From: Pseudomonadota bacterium
GTDB lineage: Bacteria; Pseudomonadota; Alphaproteobacteria; Micropepsales; Micropepsaceae
Assembly: GCA_023427355.1 (NCBI GenBank)
Contig: JAEZBK010000110.1
Coordinates: 1 to 6,345, forward strand
DNA: 6,345 nt
Direction of reading: 5' to 3'
This document shows positions 1 through 5,302 of the stretch, piece by piece. Each line of letters begins with the position of its first letter. The first letter of the stretch is position 1. A model generated the notes under the pieces. The model was given only the letters and a program-made list of their open reading frames with translations, had not been told where the DNA came from and made no database searches. Position numbers and translations under genes: made by a program.

Positions 1-1341
1 GGCGATGCCTATCTGGTCGGCGGCGCGCCGACGGGGGGCTGGAGCGGGTATGCCTACAAGATCGCGGCCTGCCGCGACGGCGCGTGGGTCATGCTGACGC
101 CGTTCAACGGCCTGCGCGCCTTTGTGGCGGCGACAGGCGCGTGCATCGTCTATGCCGATGGCGTCTGGACCGACGCGCACGCCCTGATTGGCGCGGGCGA
201 GGCCAGCATTGCCTCCGCCGCCACCTGCGATATCGGGGCGGCGGGAGCGCTGTTCGTGGCTGTCACCGGCACCACAACCATTACCGGCTTTGGCACGGCG
301 GCGAACAGGCTGCGCTTCGTGCGCTTCGCGCAAAGCCTGACGCTGACGCATCATGCCACCAGCCTGGTCCTGCCGGGCGGCGCCAATATCGTCACGGCGG
401 CGGGCGACATGGCCTGTTTCACCTCGGACGGCAGCGGCAACTGGCGCTGCCGCCACTATGCCCGCGCCGATGGCCGCATGGTGAACATGGCGAGCCCGGC
501 CTTCACCGGCACCATGACGGCGGCGTCGGCGAATTTCAGCGGCGCGATAGCCGCCGGGCCATCCACTTTTGACGGCAACGTGAGAATCCAGCGTTCCCCC
601 ACCACCAGCGAAGCCTATTACCGCATCACCAATGGCGCCGGTGACACCTATATCGGCGCGGACAACAGTGCTGCTTCCGGCTTCGGCATCGCGGGCGCCT
701 ATGGAACGGTTGTCTGGCGGCCCAATGCAACCGCGTTTGCCCTCAGCCGTACGTCATCTGTTGATCTCTATGTCAGCTCTACCGGAAACGTCGGGTTTGG
801 CACCACGACAGACGGTGGCGTTACGACCGATGCAAGGGTGGCGGTGCAGCAAAACGCTGCGGGTAACGCGTTTACGGCATACCAGCAGCACAGTGCCGGC
901 AACGCGCAGTTAAACTGCGTTGACAATACAGGCTCGGCACTCATCAAGTTCAGATACACGTCAGTTGACGTTGGCGCCATCACCACCAATGGCACCACCA
1001 CCACATACGGCACCACGTCCGACACGCGGCTCAAGGCCGTCTGCGCGGCGCAGCGCGACTGGCGCGACGCCATCCGCGCCCTGTGGGTCGGCGAGTTCGA
1101 CAAATATTCCGACTTCACCAGGACGGGCCGCGCCAGCCGCGAATTCGGCATCCTGGCCCAGCAGGCGCACGGCGCCCTGGGCGGCCTGGGCGTCAGCGCG
1201 CCGGCGCAGGAAGACGGCGTCTGGATGGCCTCCAGCGAGCCGTTTGCCTTTCTCGCCCTGTGGGGCGTGAAGGATCTCTATGCGACGGTCGAGGCGCTGT
1301 CGGCGCGCGTTGCAGCGCTGGAGGCGGCCCATGCTGGTTGA
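1..1341 (+). CDS. Phage tail fibre / receptor-binding protein with DUF2793-like region and C-terminal S74 chaperone (5' end missing)
   Basis: This is the open C-terminal 446 residues of a phage tail fibre; the start lies upstream of the window. Visible residues 1 to about 60 carry the Gly/Trp pattern GDAYLVGGAPTGGW, then AWV...P..G..A.V and a YADGVW segment, resembling DUF2793 of alphaproteobacterial phage tail proteins. The middle (about 160-335) is Gly/Thr/Ser-rich with beta-type repeats such as GNVGFGTT, as expected for a trimeric fibre knob. The last 107 residues resemble the peptidase S74 intramolecular chaperone: SDTRLK at visible residues 340-345, FGILAQQAH further on, and a terminal heptad-like segment (VEALSARVAALEAA). 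In the S74 family this domain trimerises the fibre and cuts itself off just before the Ser; the Ser and the Lys five residues later, the known dyad, are both present. The 3' end overlaps the holin gene by 11 nt. Family calls are from memory of motifs, so domain boundaries are approximate. Confidence 0.88.
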   Translation, partial: GDAYLVGGAPTGGWSGYAYKIAACRDGAWVMLTPFNGLRAFVAATGACIVYADGVWTDAHALIGAGEASIASAATCDIGAAGALFVAVTGTTTITGFGTAANRLRFVRFAQSLTLTHHATSLVLPGGANIVTAAGDMACFTSDGSGNWRCRHYARADGRMVNMASPAFTGTMTAASANFSGAIAAGPSTFDGNVRIQRSPTTSEAYYRITNGAGDTYIGADNSAASGFGIAGAYGTVVWRPNATAFALSRTSSVDLYVSSTGNVGFGTTTDGGVTTDARVAVQQNAAGNAFTAYQQHSAGNAQLNCVDNTGSALIKFRYTSVDVGAITTNGTTTTYGTTSDTRLKAVCAAQRDWRDAIRALWVGEFDKYSDFTRTGRASREFGILAQQAHGALGGLGVSAPAQEDGVWMASSEPFAFLALWGVKDLYATVEALSARVAALEAAHAG

Positions 1342-1522
1342 GGACTGGAAACGCGCCTGGCGCTGGTTTTCGGTGCAGGCGATGGCGGCGGCGCTGGCGT
1401 TGCAGGGCGCCTGGACGGCGTTGCCCGACGACATGAAGGCGCATGTGCCCGGCTGGGTGGTGACGGCGCTGTCGCTGGCGCTGCTGCTGCTGGGGCTGTT
1501 CGGTCGGCTGGTGAAGCAATGA
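1331..1522 (+). CDS. Holin-like small membrane protein
   Basis: A 63-residue protein with two predicted transmembrane helices (about residues 14-31 and 42-59) joined by a short polar loop (LPDDMKAH), a charged Trp-rich N-terminus (EDWKRAWRW) and a basic C-terminal end (GRLVKQ). Size, topology and position resemble the small two-helix holins found after tail genes in alphaproteobacterial prophages (DUF7940-like, from memory). A holin permeabilises the inner membrane to trigger host lysis. The start at 1331 is chosen because a GGAGG Shine-Dalgarno sequence (1320-1324) sits 6 nt upstream; a longer in-frame start at 1280 would add a stretch read from the tail-fibre gene and has no such support. 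It overlaps the tail-fibre stop by 11 nt and shares an ATGA stop/start with the next gene, so translation is probably coupled. It could instead be an antiholin or a structural membrane protein; sequence alone cannot separate these. Confidence 0.78.
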   Translation: MLVEDWKRAWRWFSVQAMAAALALQGAWTALPDDMKAHVPGWVVTALSLALLLLGLFGRLVKQ

Positions 1523-2079
1523 CGGCGCTGCTGGCGTTCCTGACCGGGCGCGTGCCGGTGGCGCTGGCGCTTCTGCTGGTGGTGCTGCTGTTCTGGCAGA
1601 GCGCGCGCATCGAGGGCTTGCCGCTGCTGCAAGAAGGTTTCAAGGCGCGCATTGTTGCGCTGGAGCGTGAACGCGATGTCCATGCGCTGGCCGATGCGCA
1701 GGCGCAGTTGACGCGGATGCAGGCTGCAGCGGCGCAGGCCGCACGCGGCGAGGCGGCGGCGCGCACGCACCTGGCGCAGCAGCGCGCGGCCGATGTCCAG
1801 ATTCAAACCGTGATCCGCGAGGTGCCCGTCTATGTCAGCCAGCAAAGCAATCAGCGCTGCGTTCTGCCTTGGGGTGCTGTGCGGCTGCTCGACGCCGCCG
1901 CCAGCGGCGCAGACCCAGCCCAGCTTCGGGACCATATCGCCCCCGGCCAGCCTGATGAGGCCGCCTCTGGCCTTGCGCTGTCTGATGTTGTCGCCCTGCT
2001 TGCCGCCAATCTCGGCATCGCGCGGTCCAATGCCGGGCAGCTAGAGCAATTGCAGCGCGCGATGGCGCCGGCAGAATAA
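1519..2079 (+). CDS. Rz-like inner-membrane spanin (i-spanin)
   Basis: A 186-residue protein with one N-terminal transmembrane helix (about residues 7-28, rich in Leu/Val, preceded by Arg11) followed by a long Ala/Gln/Arg-rich helical segment (about 42-98) with coiled-coil character, then a C-terminal part with the conserved-looking RCVLPWGAVRLLDAA motif (113-127). This matches the layout of phage Rz spanins: type II membrane anchor and periplasmic coiled coil. With an outer-membrane lipoprotein partner, Rz spans the periplasm and fuses inner and outer membranes in the last step of lysis. The assignment is strengthened by its place after a holin, the ATGA overlap with that gene, and an Rz1-like lipoprotein nested out of frame in its 3' half. 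It is somewhat longer than lambda Rz (about 150 residues). There is no strong Shine-Dalgarno sequence before 1519, consistent with coupling to the holin. Confidence 0.82.
   Translation: MTALLAFLTGRVPVALALLLVVLLFWQSARIEGLPLLQEGFKARIVALERERDVHALADAQAQLTRMQAAAAQAARGEAAARTHLAQQRAADVQIQTVIREVPVYVSQQSNQRCVLPWGAVRLLDAAASGADPAQLRDHIAPGQPDEAASGLALSDVVALLAANLGIARSNAGQLEQLQRAMAPAE
1819..1823 (+). promoter_or_regulatory. Ribosome binding site for the nested Rz1-like gene
   Basis: GAGGT lies 8 nt before the ATG at 1832, inside the Rz coding sequence. It supports internal translation initiation and fixes the start of the nested lipoprotein. Confidence 0.65.
1832..2044 (+). CDS. Rz1-like outer-membrane lipoprotein spanin, nested inside Rz
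   Basis: A 70-residue protein read in the +1 frame wholly within the Rz gene (Rz codons about 105-175). It begins with Lys5, a short hydrophobic stretch (AISAAFCLGVL) and a lipobox L16-C17-G18-C19, so signal peptidase II cleavage would leave a lipidated Cys19 followed directly by STPPP. The predicted mature part is 52 residues with 13 prolines (25%), as expected for Rz1 o-spanins, which are short, proline-rich lipoproteins that bind the C-terminus of Rz. The ATG at 1832 is preceded by GAGGT (1819-1823) at good spacing. Full embedding in a different frame is the same architecture as lambda Rz/Rz1. The coding sequence does not stand out by composition because it must also encode Rz. The main uncertainty is whether it is expressed; the combination of Shine-Dalgarno, signal, lipobox and proline content at the correct place makes chance unlikely. 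Confidence 0.8.
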   Translation: MSASKAISAAFCLGVLCGCSTPPPAAQTQPSFGTISPPASLMRPPLALRCLMLSPCLPPISASRGPMPGS

Positions 2080-2085
2080 AAAGAA

Positions 2086-2117
2086 GAAGCCCCGCGCCGG
2101 GGGAGACGCGGGGCTTC
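2086..2117. terminator. Stem-loop terminator between convergent genes
   Basis: GAAGCCCCGCG (2086-2096) pairs perfectly with CGCGGGGCTTC (2107-2117) around a 10-nt loop, giving an 11-bp GC-rich stem. It begins 6 nt after the Rz stop and ends 60 nt past the stop of the convergent minus-strand gene. Read on the minus strand, the stem is followed by TTCTTTTTATT, a good U-tract, so intrinsic termination is best supported for the minus-strand gene. On the + strand it is followed by ACTTGGG, without a U-tract, so it would be a weaker terminator or an mRNA-stabilising 3' hairpin for the lysis genes. Confidence 0.82.
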
Positions 2118-2177
2118 ACTTGGGTGGCCCAGGACCGGTCGGGGAGGGGCGGACCGCCGATCCTGCGCCCCAAGGTC

Positions 2178-2525
2178 CTAGATGCGCACGACGCCCATGT
2201 AGCGGCCGGTCCACGGATCGATCCGCACCAGCACGACGCGGCCGAAGCGGTCATGGCTGCGCACCACATACTGTCCGCGCAGGAAGTAGGGGCTGCCGAT
2301 GCCGACATAGCGATGGGCGCGCAGGGTGCGATAGACATTGTCGCGGCTCACATACGGGCGCACCGCAGGCCGGTAGGCCGGGCGCTCGATCACCACATGG
2401 CGTTCGACGCGGACATCGCGGCCATGGCGGTCATGGTGGCGGGGCTGGGCGCTGGCGGCGCCAAGGCCGCTGGCGGTCAGAGCCGCCAGGGCCGCGATTG
2501 CCAGAAGGGTCTTCTTGGCGTTCAT
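2178..2525 (-). CDS. Small exported protein with PepSY-like C-terminal hairpin, function unknown
   Basis: A 115-residue protein with a clear Sec signal peptide: basic start (MNAKK), Ala/Leu-rich core, and a likely signal peptidase I site after ASA (26|27). The mature part starts with a His/Arg-rich stretch (PRHHDRHGRDVRVERHVV, about 28-45), then a Tyr/Arg/Pro-rich linker, and ends in a PepSY-like beta hairpin (86-115) with a DRFGRVV...IDPWTG pattern. The ATG at 2525 is preferred over a TTG five codons upstream because AAGGAG (2532-2537) lies 6 nt before it. The His/Arg-rich segment could bind metal or polyanions, but that is inference. The gene is divergent from a second PepSY-like exported protein and a two-component system, which suggests an envelope-stress or cation-response role and possible membership of that system's regulon. 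It ends before a good intrinsic terminator. It is probably a host gene, not phage. Confidence 0.85.
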   Translation of the reverse strand: MNAKKTLLAIAALAALTASGLGAASAQPRHHDRHGRDVRVERHVVIERPAYRPAVRPYVSRDNVYRTLRAHRYVGIGSPYFLRGQYVVRSHDRFGRVVLVRIDPWTGRYMGVVRI

Positions 2526-2531
2526 GGTCGT

Positions 2532-2537
2532 CTCCTT
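2532..2537 (-). promoter_or_regulatory. Ribosome binding site fixing the start of the minus-strand exported protein
   Basis: Read on the minus strand this is AAGGAG, 6 nt before the ATG at 2525. It overlaps the region downstream of the alternative TTG at 2540, so it argues against that longer start. Confidence 0.75.
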
Positions 2538-2615
2538 CAAATTCGCGGGCGGCGGGATGCCGGCCCATGGCGAGGAAAGTAGGGGGCCGAGCCTGAACGG
2601 GGACTGGACGCGGTA

Positions 2616-2631
2616 TTCATCCCGGGTTCAT
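2616..2631 (+). promoter_or_regulatory. Candidate response-regulator operator, TTCAT-N6-TTCAT direct repeat
   Basis: TTCAT at 2616-2620 and again at 2627-2631, separated by CCCGGG, repeat with an 11-bp period. OmpR/PhoB-class regulators bind head-to-tail to half-sites about one helical turn apart, and such a regulator is encoded two genes downstream. The repeat ends 24 nt before the ATG at 2656, where an activator could overlap the -35 region. The minus strand also has a related GTTCAG (2594-2599). Binding by the local regulator is inference. Confidence 0.4.
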
Positions 2632-2655
2632 ATCGTGCAAACTAGAAATTGCCCG

Positions 2656-3180
2656 ATGCGCCCGAGACTTGCCCTGATTGTCGCGATGTTGCTGGCGCCC
2701 CTTGTGGCGCCGGGCATGGCGCATGCGCAGCCCGATGGCGCCCAGCCGCTGGACCGGCTTTTGCCGGAGATCCGCCGCACGGTGCCGGGTCAGTTCCTGG
2801 ATGCCGAAGGGTTCAACCGCAACGGCGCGCCCGGCTATCGCCTCAAATGGCTGACGCCCGAGGGACGCGTGATCGAACGCGATGTGGATGCGCGCACCGG
2901 CCGCATGATGGGGCCGGACCGCTCCGGCTTTGGCGGGCGCGAGGGCCTTGGCGGACGCGAGGCGGGGCCGCGTGGGCCCGCGCCGCGCGGCAACATGTTT
3001 TCCCGCGAGAATGAGGGCGGTCCCGGTTGGGGGCGCGCCCAGCCTTCGCGCGGGTTTGGTGCGGAGCGTTTCAATCGCGGCGCCGGTCCCGGTGAGGGCA
3101 ATCGCGAACGGTTTGGCGGACAGGGCGAGGGCCGCCGCTTTGGCGGGGGCCGTGGCCGCGGCCGTGGTCAGGAGGACTGA
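2656..3180 (+). CDS. Exported PepSY-domain protein with Gly/Arg-rich tail, first gene of the regulator-kinase operon
   Basis: A 174-residue protein with a signal peptide (MRPRLALIVA start, likely cleavage after AHA, 24|25), a short PepSY-like domain (about 30-88) containing FLDAEGF, YRLKWLTPEGRV and DVDARTGRMMG, and a long low-complexity tail (89-174). In the tail I count 29 Gly and 17 Arg in 86 residues, no Lys, and a net charge of about +7. The ATG at 2656 is chosen because it starts the signal peptide directly; upstream in-frame starts would add 47 unlikely residues overlapping the divergent gene. No clear Shine-Dalgarno sequence precedes it. Its TGA overlaps the regulator ATG by one base, so the two are translationally coupled. 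Small PepSY proteins next to PhoP/FeuP-type systems are common in alphaproteobacteria, and a role in modulating the adjacent sensor (as FeuN does for FeuQ in Sinorhizobium) is plausible but not shown here. Confidence 0.87.
   Translation: MRPRLALIVAMLLAPLVAPGMAHAQPDGAQPLDRLLPEIRRTVPGQFLDAEGFNRNGAPGYRLKWLTPEGRVIERDVDARTGRMMGPDRSGFGGREGLGGREAGPRGPAPRGNMFSRENEGGPGWGRAQPSRGFGAERFNRGAGPGEGNRERFGGQGEGRRFGGGRGRGRGQED
3170..3175 (+). promoter_or_regulatory. Ribosome binding site for the response regulator
   Basis: AGGAGG lies within the last codons of the PepSY gene, 4 nt before the ATG at 3180. This strong site with the one-base stop/start overlap suggests that the regulator is the best-translated gene of the operon; the kinase that follows has no comparable site. 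Confidence 0.75.
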
Positions 3181-3851
3181 TGCGTATCCTGCTGGTCGAG
3201 GATGACCGCGAACTGCAGCGGCTGTTGCGCAAGGCGCTGTCGGATGCGGGCTATGTGGTGGACAGCGCCTTTGACGGCGAGGAAGGCCATTTCCTGGGCG
3301 ACACCGAGCCTTATGATGCGGTGATCCTGGACCTCGGCCTGCCCAAGCTGGATGGCGTTTCGGTGCTGGAGAAGTGGCGCAAGGCCGGCAAGATGATGCC
3401 CGTGCTGATCCTCACCGCCCGCGATAGCTGGAGCGACAAGGTGGCGGGTTTCGATGCGGGCGCCGACGATTATGTGCCCAAGCCCTTTTATACCGAGGAA
3501 TTGCTGGCGCGGCTGCGTGCGCTGCTGCGCCGCGCCGCAGGCCTTGCCGCCGCCGAGATCGAGATCGGCAATCTTCGCATCGATACCCGCGCCTCGCGCG
3601 TCACGCTGAACGGCAATCCGGTCAAGCTGACCAGCCAGGAATACCGGCTGCTGGCCTATCTGGCGCATCATCGCGGCAAGGTGGTGTCGCGCACGGAACT
3701 GGTCGAGCATCTCTATGACCAGGATTTCGACCGCGACTCCAACACCATCGAGGTCTTTGTCGGCCGCCTGCGCAAGAAGCTGGACGCCAACCTGATCCAG
3801 ACCGTTCGCGGGCTGGGCTATACGCTCGACGCGCCCGCGCAGGACGCCTAG
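3180..3851 (+). CDS. OmpR/PhoB-class response regulator, FeuP/PhoP-like
   Basis: A 223-residue cytoplasmic transcription regulator. The receiver domain (1 to about 118) has the acidic pocket (E7, D8, D9), the phosphoacceptor D51 in VILDLGLPKLDG, T79 in LILTARD, and K101 in DDYVPKPF. The C-terminal winged-helix DNA-binding domain (about 128-217) has the family patterns KLTSQEYRLLAYL, VVSRTELVEHLYD, SNTIEVFVGRLRKKL and TVRGLGYTL. Length and all key residues are normal, so it should be active. The motifs EEGHFLGDTEPYDAVILD and SWSDKVAGFDAGADDYV match my memory of the alphaproteobacterial FeuP/PhoP branch, rather than other OmpR-class members. It lies between a PepSY-type exported protein and the histidine kinase, 9 nt before the latter, and is surely the partner of that kinase. 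Targets are unknown; the repeat upstream of the operon is a candidate for autoregulation. Confidence 0.95.
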   Translation: MRILLVEDDRELQRLLRKALSDAGYVVDSAFDGEEGHFLGDTEPYDAVILDLGLPKLDGVSVLEKWRKAGKMMPVLILTARDSWSDKVAGFDAGADDYVPKPFYTEELLARLRALLRRAAGLAAAEIEIGNLRIDTRASRVTLNGNPVKLTSQEYRLLAYLAHHRGKVVSRTELVEHLYDQDFDRDSNTIEVFVGRLRKKLDANLIQTVRGLGYTLDAPAQDA

Positions 3852-3860
3852 CGTCGTCCC

Positions 3861-5231
3861 ATGAAGACGAGGTTCAACTCCCTCGCCGCCCGCCTCATCG
3901 CCACCGCGGCGATCTGGACCATGCTGGGCCTGGTGATCGGCGGCGTGGTGCTGTCGGCGGCGTTCCGCACCGCCGCCCTGTCCAATTTCGACACCGTGCT
4001 GCGCAATGACATGGATGGCCTGATCGTCGCCACCCAGACCAGCGCGGTCGGCCTTTCGCTGGACGAACGCTTCGTCAATTCGGCTTACGCCCGCGTCTAT
4101 TCCGGTCGCTATTTCGAGATCGCGCGCGATGTCGAAGGGGCGGCGCCCATCCTGGCCTCGCGCTCGCTGTTCGGGGCGCGGCTGTTCCCGCAAATCGCCA
4201 GCCGCCAGGGCCCCGTCGCCTGGGGCGAGGCCAATGGCCCGGACGGGCAGCATCTGCGCGTGCTGACGCAGCGCGTCACGCTTACCGGGGCGGCGCCCGC
4301 CGACGGACAGGTGCCCGCCTATCGCGTCACCGTGGCGGGCGACATGGCGGCGGTGGACCAGCAGGTGGACAGCTTCAACGGCATCCTGATCACCTTCTTC
4401 CTGCTGCTGGGCGCGGTGCTGGTGCTGGCGATCTTCCTGCAGGTCCGCATCGGCCTGCTGCCGCTGCGGCGCGTCAGCGAGTCGTTGAGCCGTATCCGCG
4501 ACGGCAAGGCGCAGCGCCTGGAAGGCGACTTCCCCAGCGAGATCGCGCCCCTGGCCGCCGAACTGAACAGCCTGATCGCCCATGGCGCGGAAATTGTGGG
4601 GCGCGCGCGCACCCATGTCTCCAACCTGGCGCATTTCCTGAAGACCCCCTTGTCGGTGCTGGCGAGCGAGGCGGAAGCGTCGGAACCCTCGCCGCTGGCC
4701 GAACAGGTCAAGCGCCAGGTCTTCACGATGCGCCGGCAGGTGGATCACTACCTGACGCGGGCGCGCGCGGCGGGCAACGTCAATGTGCTGGGCAACCGCA
4801 CCGCGGTGGAGCCGGTGCTGGCCGATTTGACGCGCGTGCTGTCGCGCATCCACCAGGCGCGCGGCATCGAGATCGAAGTCGCCTGCCCGCCCAACCTGTA
4901 TTTCCGCGGCGAGCGGCAGGACCTGGAGGAGATGACGGGCAACCTGATGGACAATGCCTGCAAATGGGCCAGGCGCGAGGTCCATGTCACCGTGCGGCGG
5001 CAGGGCGCGCAGCTGGTGCTGGACATCGAGGATGACGGGCCTGGCCTGTCGCCGGCCGAGCGGCAAAAGGTGGGCACGCGGGGCGAAAGACTGGATGAAA
5101 GCGTGCCTGGAACCGGCCTGGGGCTGGCGATCGTGGGCGATATTTCCAAGCTTTATGGGGGTGGTTTCGCCCTTGAAGCCTCCCCGCGCGGCGGATTGCT
5201 GGCCCGGCTGACGTTGCCCGCCATCGGGTAA
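3861..5231 (+). CDS. Sensor histidine kinase, FeuQ/PhoQ-like
   Basis: A 456-residue inner-membrane kinase. Transmembrane helices at about 13-35 and 174-195 flank a periplasmic sensor of about 138 residues containing a FDTVLRNDMDGLI stretch and YSGRYFEI, the pattern seen in alphaproteobacterial PhoQ/FeuQ-type sensors. A HAMP-like linker (about 196-248) leads to the dimerisation domain with phosphoacceptor H258 in AHFLKTPLSVL. The ATPase domain has the N box (NLMDNACKW, 361-369), G1 (DDGPG, 391-395) and G2 (GTGLGLAI, 417-424). All catalytic motifs are intact. It should sense an envelope signal and phosphorylate D51 of the regulator encoded just upstream. The ATG at 3861 follows the regulator stop after 9 nt with no clear Shine-Dalgarno sequence, so translation may depend on coupling. 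The actual ligand cannot be read from the sequence; Mg2+, cationic peptides or osmolarity are known for relatives. Confidence 0.94.
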   Translation: MKTRFNSLAARLIATAAIWTMLGLVIGGVVLSAAFRTAALSNFDTVLRNDMDGLIVATQTSAVGLSLDERFVNSAYARVYSGRYFEIARDVEGAAPILASRSLFGARLFPQIASRQGPVAWGEANGPDGQHLRVLTQRVTLTGAAPADGQVPAYRVTVAGDMAAVDQQVDSFNGILITFFLLLGAVLVLAIFLQVRIGLLPLRRVSESLSRIRDGKAQRLEGDFPSEIAPLAAELNSLIAHGAEIVGRARTHVSNLAHFLKTPLSVLASEAEASEPSPLAEQVKRQVFTMRRQVDHYLTRARAAGNVNVLGNRTAVEPVLADLTRVLSRIHQARGIEIEVACPPNLYFRGERQDLEEMTGNLMDNACKWARREVHVTVRRQGAQLVLDIEDDGPGLSPAERQKVGTRGERLDESVPGTGLGLAIVGDISKLYGGGFALEASPRGGLLARLTLPAIG

Positions 5232-5302
5232 GGTGTTCCTCAACGCGCCGTTAACTTTGCTGCCCGTAATGTGAGCGTGAGAAGCAAGGGGATTTTCCCG
5301 CC
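5232..5302. other. Short intergenic gap after the kinase gene
   Basis: This 71-nt gap is locally AT-richer around GTTAACTTTG (5250-5259). I saw no stem-loop terminator, no TTAA-N7-TTAA CtrA site and no GGAAC/CGTT EcfG-type promoter. Apart from the ribosome binding site at 5286-5291 nothing can be assigned. Confidence 0.4.
5286..5291 (+). promoter_or_regulatory. Likely ribosome binding site for the GTG-started gene at 5303
   Basis: AAGGGG lies 11 nt before the GTG at 5303, slightly far but acceptable. The reading frame is open only back to a TAA at 5267-5269, and no ATG, GTG or TTG occurs between that stop and 5303, so this GTG is the only reasonable start near the 5' end. Confidence 0.55.

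Larger units (their letters stand above)
2526..2655. promoter_or_regulatory. Divergent promoter region between the two exported-protein genes
   Basis: This 130-bp gap must hold the promoters for both the minus-strand exported protein and the PepSY-regulator-kinase operon. It is less GC-rich near the + strand gene (2611-2650). No convincing -35/-10 pair could be assigned by eye on either strand; on the minus strand TTGCAC (2634-2639) followed 17 nt later by AATACC is a weak candidate. It contains the TTCAT direct repeat listed separately. Confidence 0.55.

Noticed and set aside
84..572. A 162-codon + strand open frame overlapping the tail-fibre gene
   Set aside because: Its product is Arg/Gly/His-rich and lies out of frame with the tail protein; no Shine-Dalgarno sequence or family motif supports it.
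961..1935. A 324-codon minus-strand open frame across the tail, holin and spanin genes
   Set aside because: It crosses three well-supported + strand genes and its product is Arg/Gln/His-rich without domains.
2136..2156. Short inverted repeat CGGTC...GACCG downstream of the terminator
   Set aside because: Only five base pairs around an 11-nt loop with no U-tract; expected by chance at this GC content.
2124..2582. Plus-strand open frames of about 150 codons over the minus-strand exported protein
   Set aside because: The minus-strand gene has a Shine-Dalgarno sequence, signal peptide and terminator; the + strand frames have none and would lie past the phage terminator hairpin.
3168..5243. A 691-codon open frame on the minus strand opposite the regulator and kinase genes
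   Set aside because: It is the antisense of two genes with complete catalytic motifs. Its product is rich in His, Gln, Arg and Gly with no recognisable domain, typical of the antisense frame of high-GC genes.
5250..5272. GTTAAC and TAATG in the gap after the kinase, considered as a CtrA site or promoter
   Set aside because: The spacing does not fit TTAA-N7-TTAA, and the two elements are too close for a -35/-10 pair.
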